Positions 56,523 through 64,000 of a stretch of 64,000 bases of DNA are shown piece after piece. The translations under genes and the position numbers were made by a program. Numbering within the stretch: position 1 is the stretch's first letter; the number at the start of each line of letters is the position of its first letter. Source of the stretch: Idiomarina xiamenensis 10-D-4 (lineage in GTDB: Bacteria > Pseudomonadota > Gammaproteobacteria > Enterobacterales > Alteromonadaceae); assembly GCF_000299895.1 (NCBI RefSeq), contig NZ_AMRG01000013.1, forward strand, positions 1 through 64,000, written 5' to 3'. The notes under the pieces were generated by a model. It did not search any database and was not told where the DNA came from. It was given only the letters and a program-made list of their open reading frames with translations.

Positions 56523-57728
56523 TTAAATCACGCCGAGTTCTTTACCAATACGAATAAACGCATCAATAGCACGGTCTAGCTGTTCGCGGGTATGCGCAGC
56601 CGACATTTGCGTACGGATCCGTGCTTTGCCTTTAGGTACTACCGGGAATGAGAAGCCGGTGACATAAATACCCTCGGCTAATAAGCGATCCGCCATCTGC
56701 GAAGCCACTTTGGCATCGCCCAACATGACCGGAATAATGGCATGGTCAGCACCGCTAAGGGTAAAGCCAGCAGCGGTCATTTTTTCGCGGAAGTAAGCGG
56801 CGTTCTGCCACAGTTGTTGGCGTAGTTTATCGCCCTCAGTCAGCATATCTAATACGCGAATAGACGCTTGTACGATAGCTGGCGCAACCGAATTAGAGAA
56901 CAAATACGGACGCGAGCGTTGACGCAACCAATCGATGACTTCTTTTTTACCCGAGGTATAACCGCCTGAGGCGCCACCCAACGCTTTGCCCAAGGTGCCG
57001 GTGATAATGTCAACGCGACCCAGCACATCGCAATATTCGTGAGTACCGCGACCTTTATCGCCCAAAAAGCCAGTGGCGTGACAGTCATCCATCATCACCA
57101 GCGCGTTATATTTTTCGGCTAAGTCACAGATACCCTTTAGATTGGCAATCACGCCGTCCATCGAGAACACACCGTCGGTGGCGATCAATTTGAAACGCGC
57201 GCCATCGGCGTCTGCTTGCTGTAATTGCTTTTCCAGCTCCGCCATATCATTATTTTTATAGCGATAACGTTTAGCTTTGCTTAAGCGAATACCATCAATA
57301 ATGCTGGCATGGTTTAATTCGTCGCTGATGATGGCATCTTCTGGGCCCATCAGGGTCTCGAATAAACCGCCGTTGGCATCAAAGCATGAGGAATAAAGAA
57401 TGGTATCTTCGGTGCCTAAAAATTCACTCAACTTTTGTTCTAGCGTTTTGTGAATGTTTTGCGTTCCGCAAATAAAGCGTACCGATGCGGTACCAAAACC
57501 GTGCTCGTCTAAGCCTTTTTTAGCGGCCTTGACCAATTCTGGATGATTAGCCAAGCCCAAATAGTTGTTGGCGCAAAAGTTTAAAACCGACTCGCCGTTA
57601 CCCACCTGAATTTCGGCACTTTGTTCGCCCAGAATAATTCGCTCGTTTTTATACAAGCCATCGTTCTTTAATTCTTCAAGCTGCTCGCTTAATTGCTGAT
57701 AAAAGCCGTTGTTCATTACTGTCTCCAT
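56523..57728 (-). CDS. kbl: glycine C-acetyltransferase (2-amino-3-ketobutyrate CoA ligase)
   Basis: A 401-residue fold-type I PLP enzyme that splits 2-amino-3-oxobutyrate with CoA into glycine and acetyl-CoA. The Schiff-base lysine is in [26 protein letters not shown] and [10 protein letters not shown] are typical. AAGGAG lies five bases before the ATG at 57728; the ATG at 57716 (MNNGFYQQL) matches the E. coli length better and is an alternative. First gene of kbl-tdh-glpE-glpG. Confidence 0.96.
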   Translation of the reverse strand: METVMNNGFYQQLSEQLEELKNDGLYKNERIILGEQSAEIQVGNGESVLNFCANNYLGLANHPELVKAAKKGLDEHGFGTASVRFICGTQNIHKTLEQKLSEFLGTEDTILYSSCFDANGGLFETLMGPEDAIISDELNHASIIDGIRLSKAKRYRYKNNDMAELEKQLQQADADGARFKLIATDGVFSMDGVIANLKGICDLAEKYNALVMMDDCHATGFLGDKGRGTHEYCDVLGRVDIITGTLGKALGGASGGYTSGKKEVIDWLRQRSRPYLFSNSVAPAIVQASIRVLDMLTEGDKLRQQLWQNAAYFREKMTAAGFTLSGADHAIIPVMLGDAKVASQMADRLLAEGIYVTGFSFPVVPKGKARIRTQMSAAHTREQLDRAIDAFIRIGKELGVI

Positions 57729-57805
57729 CGTTACTCCTTAATCGACGCTGACGGTCGCTGTGGCGGAGCGTGGGTTAACTGATTTAATGCGCACCATTTT
57801 ACTGA

Positions 57806-58384
<579 letters not shown>

Positions 58385-58394
58385 TAGGCGCTGG

Positions 58395-59711
58395 TTACAG
58401 GGCAACGTGCACGAACACCCACAGCATCAATAACGGACATAAGTAGCGCATGTGGCAACGCAGTATACGCATGCGCCAATCTTTTTGTGCGAGTTCGCGC
58501 AAACGATTGCCACGTTGCCAAAACCATCCCACCACTAAAAAGTAAAAAACTCCCGACAGCGGTAATTGGAATTCCGTGATCAAACTCACTGCGGCGCCAA
58601 ATAATGGGTCAAAAAATACGATCAGCAAGACCGCTAGCAGGGCGATAGCCGCCATCACTCGCCAAGTTGCTTGATGCCGTTTTAGGCCATGTTGTTCGAG
58701 TAAATAGGCAACGGGTACCTCGGCCGTCGCAATCGTGGAGGTCAGCGCGGCGATACTCAGTAAGGCAAAAAAGGCAAAGCCCAGCCATTGGCCACTATCG
58801 CCCATTTGCGCAAACAATTGCGGCAATACCCCAAAAATTAACTGTCCCTCAGCCACCAACTGTCCCTGCTCGGCGACGCTTAAACCTTGCGCCATAGCTA
58901 CATAAAGTGCAGGAATAATGAGCAGCCCGGCAAGCAATGCAACGACAGTATCTAATGCCGCGACCGATAGGCTCAAACGGCCCAAGTTCGCGCCCGGCCG
59001 TAAGTAAGAGCCGTAAATCATCATGCCGCCTAAGCCGATAGACAGGGAAAAAAACGCTTGTCCCATCGCCGAAACAAATAGCTCACTTTGTTGCCAGTGA
59101 CTAAAATCGGGGATGAGATAATGTTTAAAGCCTGCCATCGCACCGGGGAGGGTGGCGATGTATCCGATCAGGCCCAGCAGTAATATCAGTAATAATGGCA
59201 TCAGTCGCCGCGAGGTTTGCTCGATACCCCGTTCCACCCCACGCGTAATGACGACACCGGTAGCGACAATGAATAGGCCGGTGAAAGTTAAATCGCGTAG
59301 TAGTGAGCCTTCACTTAGCCAATCGGCTGCTGCGTTCAAGCCAAAAGCGGAGCACAACGCCGCTAAACCGTGTGCCACCATCCAGCCGGCGACGATGTGG
59401 TAAAAGCTCAACATGAGCAAGGCACCGACCACGTTGAGCCGGCCCAAACCCGCGCCCCACGGGCTGCTACGACCTTGGCAAAGCTTTTTTAGCGCGCCAA
59501 CGGGATTAGCTTGTCCTGCGTGGCCAATGAGTAATTCGGCGTATAGCGCGGGCACCGCAAGAATCAGTACCACGGCTAAATAAACAATGAGAAAAGCGGC
59601 ACCACCGTGATTGGCGACTTGAGTCGGAAAGCCCCAGATATTACCCAGACCAATGGCTGAGCCGGCGGCAGCTAGAATAAAACCAAGACGGCTGTGAAAG
59701 GATTCGCGCAT
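58395..59711 (-). CDS. Na+-dependent transporter of the neurotransmitter:sodium symporter family
   Basis: A 438-residue membrane protein with 11-12 helices. The first helix has RLGFILAAAGSAIGLGNIWGFPTQVANHGGAAF, in which GSAIGLGNIW forms the Na+ and substrate site of LeuT-type carriers. Substrate is probably an amino acid, but is not determined. The start at 59711 (MRESFHSRLG) fits the family; the frame is open to 59915 with no credible signal. It is divergent from pckA. Confidence 0.9.
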   Translation of the reverse strand: MRESFHSRLGFILAAAGSAIGLGNIWGFPTQVANHGGAAFLIVYLAVVLILAVPALYAELLIGHAGQANPVGALKKLCQGRSSPWGAGLGRLNVVGALLMLSFYHIVAGWMVAHGLAALCSAFGLNAAADWLSEGSLLRDLTFTGLFIVATGVVITRGVERGIEQTSRRLMPLLLILLLGLIGYIATLPGAMAGFKHYLIPDFSHWQQSELFVSAMGQAFFSLSIGLGGMMIYGSYLRPGANLGRLSLSVAALDTVVALLAGLLIIPALYVAMAQGLSVAEQGQLVAEGQLIFGVLPQLFAQMGDSGQWLGFAFFALLSIAALTSTIATAEVPVAYLLEQHGLKRHQATWRVMAAIALLAVLLIVFFDPLFGAAVSLITEFQLPLSGVFYFLVVGWFWQRGNRLRELAQKDWRMRILRCHMRYLCPLLMLWVFVHVAL

Positions 59712-59871
59712 AATTATCTTTGCTAAAAATTTGCGCGCCATTCTAACCAATAACCGTCGTTTCACTCTATCTTTTTTGTTCATTTCACGGTAATATTCGC
59801 GCCCAATTTTTAACCGAAAAGAATGCGTTCCAACCCATTCATTGCATGATGTATTTTCAGGAGCCAGCACA

Positions 59872-61479
59872 ATGACCGATCTGGATTTAAGCCAATACGG
59901 CATCACAGACGTCACGGAAATTGTTCATAATCCCTCTTACGAACAACTTTTTGAAGAAGAAACCCGCACCGACCTACACGGTTACGAAAAAGGCACAGTG
60001 ACCGACTTGGGCGCAGTGGCGGTTGACACTGGTATCTTTACTGGCCGTTCGCCAAAAGATAAATACATCGTTCGAGATGAAACTACTGCCGACACCGTGT
60101 GGTGGTCTGATCAAGGTAAGAACGACAATAAAGCAATTGATCAAGCGACTTGGACGTCGTTAAAAGGCTTAGTTGCCGAGCAGCTTTCTCATAAACGTTT
60201 GTTCGTTGTTGATACCTATTGCGGCGCTAATGAAGACACGCGTTTAGCGGTGCGCTTTATTACCGAAGTTGCATGGCAAGCGCATTTCGTCAAAAACATG
60301 TTCATCCGTCCTTCAAGCGACGAACTGGCACAGTTCGAGCCAGACTTTGTAGTCATGAATGGCGCTAAGTGCATAAATCCTGATTGGCAAGCTCAAGGCC
60401 TGAACTCAGAAAACTTTGTAGCTTTTAATCTGACCGAGAAAGTGCAGCTGATTGGTGGTACCTGGTACGGCGGTGAAATGAAAAAAGGTATGTTCTCGAT
60501 GATGAACTACTTTTTACCATTGCAAGGTATCGCCTCAATGCATTGCTCGGCGAATGTCGGCGAAGCCGGTGATGTCGCTATTTTCTTTGGGCTATCAGGC
60601 ACCGGTAAAACGACCCTGTCTACCGACCCTAAACGCGCGCTGATTGGCGATGACGAGCACGGCTGGGATGATGATGGCGTGTTTAACTTCGAGGGTGGTT
60701 GTTACGCGAAAACCATCAATTTGTCGAAAGAAGCCGAACCAGATATTTATAACGCGATTCGCCGCGATGCCTTATTAGAAAATGTCACCGTTGACGACGC
60801 TGGCGTGGTCGACTTTGACGATGGTTCGAAAACCGAAAATACTCGCGTTTCTTATCCGATTTATCACATCGATAATATTGTTAAGCCGGTATCGAAAGCC
60901 GGTCACGCGAAAAAAGTTATCTTTTTGACTGCTGATGCGTTTGGTGTATTGCCACCGGTTTCTAAGTTGACTAAAGAACAAACTAAATATCACTTCTTAT
61001 CGGGCTTTACCGCTAAATTGGCGGGTACCGAGCGTGGTATTACCGAGCCGACACCAACCTTCTCGAGCTGTTTTGGCGCGGCTTTCCTGAGCCTGCATCC
61101 AACTCAATACGCTGAAGTATTGGTGAAGCGTATGGAAGCCGCTGGCGCTGAGGCGTACTTAGTTAATACCGGTTGGAATGGCACGGGTAAACGCATTTCA
61201 ATTAAGGCGACTCGAGCCATCATTGATGCCATTTTAGACGGCAGCATTGAACAAGCCGAGTTTGTTAATTTGCCGTACTTCAATTTATCTATGCCGACCG
61301 CGTTAGCTGGCGTAGAAGATAGCGACATCCTAGACCCGCGCAATACTTATGACGATTTAACCGATTGGGATTTAAAAGCCAAAGACTTGGCTGCGCGTTT
61401 TGTGGCGAATTTCGAGAAATTCACCGACAACGCAGACGGTCAGTCCCTCGTAGCGGCAGGTCCACAACTAGAATCGTAA
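59872..61479 (+). CDS. pckA: ATP-dependent phosphoenolpyruvate carboxykinase
   Basis: A 535-residue enzyme that converts oxaloacetate and ATP into phosphoenolpyruvate, CO2 and ADP, the entry step of gluconeogenesis from acids and amino acids. Markers: [33 protein letters not shown], the P-loop [11 protein letters not shown], and [23 protein letters not shown] good GGAG stands before the ATG at 59872; a TTG at 59842 is also in frame. A terminator follows at 61505. Confidence 0.97.
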   Translation: MTDLDLSQYGITDVTEIVHNPSYEQLFEEETRTDLHGYEKGTVTDLGAVAVDTGIFTGRSPKDKYIVRDETTADTVWWSDQGKNDNKAIDQATWTSLKGLVAEQLSHKRLFVVDTYCGANEDTRLAVRFITEVAWQAHFVKNMFIRPSSDELAQFEPDFVVMNGAKCINPDWQAQGLNSENFVAFNLTEKVQLIGGTWYGGEMKKGMFSMMNYFLPLQGIASMHCSANVGEAGDVAIFFGLSGTGKTTLSTDPKRALIGDDEHGWDDDGVFNFEGGCYAKTINLSKEAEPDIYNAIRRDALLENVTVDDAGVVDFDDGSKTENTRVSYPIYHIDNIVKPVSKAGHAKKVIFLTADAFGVLPPVSKLTKEQTKYHFLSGFTAKLAGTERGITEPTPTFSSCFGAAFLSLHPTQYAEVLVKRMEAAGAEAYLVNTGWNGTGKRISIKATRAIIDAILDGSIEQAEFVNLPYFNLSMPTALAGVEDSDILDPRNTYDDLTDWDLKAKDLAARFVANFEKFTDNADGQSLVAAGPQLES

Positions 61480-61504
61480 GTTGTAAATAAAACTTACAAT
61501 TGTT

Positions 61505-61538
61505 AGGCCTTGTAACATTGTTGCAAGGCCTTTTTGTT
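61505..61538 (+). terminator. rho-independent terminator of pckA
   Basis: AGGCCTTG and CAAGGCCT form an eight-base stem with an 11-base loop, followed by a T-rich tail. Confidence 0.85.
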
Positions 61539-61576
61539 TTTATGATAGCGCCTGTTTTTATTCACAGGGCTGACAC

Positions 61577-62479
61577 ATGACAATTCAAGTGACCAATGTG
61601 GTCAAACGATACGCTACCGTAACCGCGGTTGATCACGTATCGCTGCAGGTCGAGCAGGGCCAAATTCTCGCTTTATTAGGACCCAATGGTGCTGGTAAGT
61701 CGTCGTTAGTACGGATGTTGGTTGGATTGACGCAACCCGATAGCGGTGAGTTAACGGTGCTAACGCCGGGGCGTTTCGGTTATCTACCCGAGGATCGAGG
61801 TTTATATCAAGATCGTAGTATCATCGATAACCTCAACTACATCGCCAAGCTACGCGATTTAGATAGCGCCCAGGCGCAGCAATCGATAGAGCAATGGTTA
61901 GCGCACTTTTCACTGAGTGATCGTAAGAAAGAGCCGATGCGGCAACTGTCCAAAGGTAATCAGCAGAAGGTACAGCTGATTGCTACGCTGATGCATGATC
62001 CCGACGTGGTGATCCTAGATGAACCGTTCTCCGGTTTAGACCCGGTCAATCAGGAAATTGTGTTGCAAGTACTCACGCAGTTGCGTGAGGCTGGTAAAAC
62101 GGTGCTACTCAGTGCCCATCAAATGGCTCTAGTCGAGCGCTTGGCCGATAGCCTGGTGCTGATGAATCATGGCAAGGTACTGGCGCAAGGTTCGTTGTCG
62201 CAAGTGCGGCAACAACTCAAACCGGTGCCTCAACTATTGCTCAGTTGTGCCGAGCCCATTGATTTAAGCCAGCAGCAAAAACCCGCCGGTGTTAGCCAGT
62301 GGCAGCCTGTTGATACCGATCCAAAACAGCTTTATTTGACGCTACATGCTGAGGTTGACCGCCACCAATTACTGCAGCAATTGGTCGCGCAGTTGCCGGT
62401 TGTCGCCTTGCAAGAGGTGCAACAAAACCTGCATGAACTGTATTTGCAAGCGGTTAAACAACAGGAGCAATCATCATGA
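61577..62479 (+). CDS. ABC transporter ATP-binding protein (NatA-like)
   Basis: A 300-residue ABC ATPase. Walker A is LGPNGAGKSS, the signature region LSKGNQQKVQ, Walker B VVILDEPFSGLDP, and the switch His is in LLSAHQMALVE. A C-terminal domain of about 80 residues follows, as in NatA/DrrA-type exporters. It overlaps the permease gene by four bases. The substrate is unknown; the NatA likeness suggests Na+ or a small hydrophobic compound. Confidence 0.9.
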   Translation: MTIQVTNVVKRYATVTAVDHVSLQVEQGQILALLGPNGAGKSSLVRMLVGLTQPDSGELTVLTPGRFGYLPEDRGLYQDRSIIDNLNYIAKLRDLDSAQAQQSIEQWLAHFSLSDRKKEPMRQLSKGNQQKVQLIATLMHDPDVVILDEPFSGLDPVNQEIVLQVLTQLREAGKTVLLSAHQMALVERLADSLVLMNHGKVLAQGSLSQVRQQLKPVPQLLLSCAEPIDLSQQQKPAGVSQWQPVDTDPKQLYLTLHAEVDRHQLLQQLVAQLPVVALQEVQQNLHELYLQAVKQQEQSS

Positions 62480-63675
62480 GTGCTATGAAAAATATGCGTA
62501 CCGTTGCCCTGTGGGAGTTCAAACGGTTCTTTAAGTGGAAGCAGGAAATTATTTCGTTAGCTATCTTCTTGATCACTTTTTTGGTGGTTAGCTTTTGGGG
62601 CACTATTAACGCCGTGTTGGACCATGCCAAGCAGGTGGCGGTTGTCAGCGATAGCGGTGAAACCGTGGCGCTGGGTGAACTACAAGGCTTCGAGCTGCGC
62701 CAAGGTGGGCGAGTCGAGTTAGCAAAATGGCAGCAAGGCGAGCTTAGCGACGACTTGGATGCCGTGGTCATCATTCATGAAGACCTGAGCGCGACCTTGA
62801 TCAGCGCCAAAGAGAAGAGCTGGATGGTGGATCTGAAAGCGGCGGTTAGCGCTTATATTCGTCAGCAAAAGTTGGATCAGTTACCGTTGAGTGCTGAACA
62901 AATCGCTGCGCTTGATGCCAAGCCGGTCATCAACACGCGGTGGTTAGATGCTGGCGAAAATGATAATAGTCGCGGATTGGCTGGCGCTGTCGGCTTTATC
63001 ATTCTCGGTGCGGTGGTCATGTCACTGATGGCTGGTTTTGGCTTAATGATGATGTCGATAACCGCAGAAAAGCAGCAGCGAGTGACCGAGCAGTTGTTGA
63101 CGTTAATGACTCCACAAACCTGGATGGACGGCAAAATCTTAGGTATTACCCTGCATGGGATTAAAGCCATTTGCACCATGGGCGCCTTCGTTGGCTTGAT
63201 TATTGTCGGGGTAGCGGTGATAGGTGGTGAAGGATTTCCCGAGCTGTCGATTAATCTTTGGCTCATCGTTAATGTGATTGTCTTTCTGCTGTTGGGGTTA
63301 TTACTTAATAACGCCATGTTGGCCGGTTTTTCTGCCACCATTGATGATCCTAACCACTCCTCCCGTGCAAGTATTATGATGTTGCCGGTATTACCCGTCG
63401 GTTTATGCTTTACCTTGGTCGAAACACCGGACAGCGTATTGGCGCAAATCATGAGCTTGTTGCCTATCAGCTCGTTTGCGATGATGCCGATTCGTTTGGT
63501 CAGCGGCGATGTACCTTGGTGGCAATGGGCATTGAGCCTGGCCTTGTTAGTGGGTTTTTTAGTGGCGGTGCGCAACGCGGCCGGGCGCTTGTTCGCCATG
63601 GGCATTAATATGTACGGTAAAGAACCCAAATGGGGCGACATTGGCCGCGCCATTCTGGGTAAAAATCAGTCATAA
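62476..63675 (+). CDS. ABC transporter permease (NatB-like)
   Basis: A 399-residue ABC2-type permease. The first helix (about 20-42) is followed by a large extracytoplasmic domain (about 45-165) and then five or six helices, the layout of NatB. EKQQRVTEQLLTLMTPQTWMDGKILG is the conserved loop after the second helix. It is translationally coupled to the ATPase gene, and both form an exporter. Confidence 0.88.
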   Translation: MSAMKNMRTVALWEFKRFFKWKQEIISLAIFLITFLVVSFWGTINAVLDHAKQVAVVSDSGETVALGELQGFELRQGGRVELAKWQQGELSDDLDAVVIIHEDLSATLISAKEKSWMVDLKAAVSAYIRQQKLDQLPLSAEQIAALDAKPVINTRWLDAGENDNSRGLAGAVGFIILGAVVMSLMAGFGLMMMSITAEKQQRVTEQLLTLMTPQTWMDGKILGITLHGIKAICTMGAFVGLIIVGVAVIGGEGFPELSINLWLIVNVIVFLLLGLLLNNAMLAGFSATIDDPNHSSRASIMMLPVLPVGLCFTLVETPDSVLAQIMSLLPISSFAMMPIRLVSGDVPWWQWALSLALLVGFLVAVRNAAGRLFAMGINMYGKEPKWGDIGRAILGKNQS

Positions 63676-63688
63676 CGACATATGAATG

Positions 63689-63717
63689 CATAGCCCGCGC
63701 ATTGACCGCGGGCTATG
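63689..63717. terminator. inverted repeat between convergent genes
   Basis: An 11-base perfect stem (CATAGCCCGCG with CGCGGGCTATG) has a seven-base loop between the permease gene and the S9 peptidase gene. No clear T-run is present; it may end transcription in both directions. Confidence 0.5.
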
Positions 63718-63744
63718 TATGTCTATGCGGCGATGATTTAACGC

Positions 63745-64000
63745 TTACAGTTGCTCGGCATGAGGCAGTTCATGCGGTGGTTTGTCCTTAGCTTGCTGTA
63801 CTAAGAAGTTATCCATCCAACGCATGAGTCGCATGCTGTAGTCCAACTGCGCTGCGACTTTACGGTTACCATGGCCTTCGCCAGGATATAGAACTAAGCG
63901 TACTGGCACTTGTCCGCGAGTTTTCATATAACGATATAGCTCCATCGACTGGCTAGGATGCACGCGAGTATCTTCTTTACCGTGTAGGATCAACAGTGGC
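63745..64000 (-). CDS. S9 (prolyl oligopeptidase) family peptidase, C-terminal part
   Basis: Only the last 84 codons are in the window; the 5' part lies beyond base 64000. The visible end has the catalytic aspartate in HGKEDTRV and the catalytic histidine in GEGHGNR, the C-terminal two members of the Ser-Asp-His triad. The final segment (YSMRLMRWMDNFL) is typical of dipeptidyl/acylaminoacyl-peptidase-type members. It is probably an exported peptidase, but the N-terminus is not seen. Confidence 0.85.
   Translation of the reverse strand, partial: PLLILHGKEDTRVHPSQSMELYRYMKTRGQVPVRLVLYPGEGHGNRKVAAQLDYSMRLMRWMDNFLVQQAKDKPPHELPHAEQL

Overview
The window looks like chromosome from a marine-type gammaproteobacterium, most likely of the Alteromonadales. 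Evidence is gene content and order recalled from that group: rsmD-ftsY-ftsE-ftsX-rpoH, gpmI-envC-yibQ, coaBC-dut-slmA next to radC-rpmB-rpmG, and an aa3-type cytochrome oxidase cluster beside lexA-plsB-ubiA-ubiC. I could not run a phylogeny, so the family is left open. No rRNA, tRNA, CRISPR array, insertion sequence or prophage was recognised.

Layout. 1-1270: C-terminal end of an Rhs/YD-repeat polymorphic toxin and its probable lipoprotein immunity gene, the clearest accessory DNA here. 1.3-9.9 kb: tapT, ltaE, a frameshifted lipoprotein gene, a cystathionine synthase-like/cystathionine lyase-like pair, a VOC protein, a threonine/serine dehydratase, yhgN and small conserved genes. 9.9-14.7 kb: rsmD, ftsYEX, rpoH. 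14.8-24.4 kb: an unrecognised secreted protein, yibQ-envC-gpmI, yibN, secB-gpsA, slmA-dut-coaBC. 24.6-28.6 kb: radC, rpmB-rpmG, an EF-Tu prolyl-hydroxylase-like enzyme, mutM. 28.6-39.9 kb: penicillin acylase-family enzyme, bioH/comF divergent pair, M14 peptidase, nfuA, a DUF4397 lipoprotein, dinF, polysaccharide deacetylase. 39.9-48.2 kb: cytochrome c oxidase cluster (Sco, ctaB, ctaA, a Sco-like protein, SURF1, coxC, ctaG, coxA, coxB). 48.5-53.8 kb: lexA-sulA, plsB, ubiC-ubiA. 53.9-64 kb: FliL-like protein, kbl-tdh-glpE-glpG, coaD, an NSS transporter, pckA, an ABC exporter and the end of a prolyl oligopeptidase-family gene.

How it fits together. Several enzymes suit growth on peptides and amino acids: M14 and S9 peptidases, an Ntn-hydrolase, threonine aldolase, threonine dehydrogenase with its ligase, threonine/serine dehydratase, a Na+-coupled transporter, and ATP-dependent PEP carboxykinase to begin gluconeogenesis. 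Energy then comes through the aa3 oxidase. Regulatory sites seen directly include two LexA boxes before lexA, an IscR type 1-like site before nfuA, good sigma70-like promoters for rpmB and rpoH, and several hairpin terminators.

Two genes are broken by frameshifts: ctaG (about 45300) and a small lipoprotein gene (about 3205). The most novel element is the toxin domain and immunity pair at the left edge.
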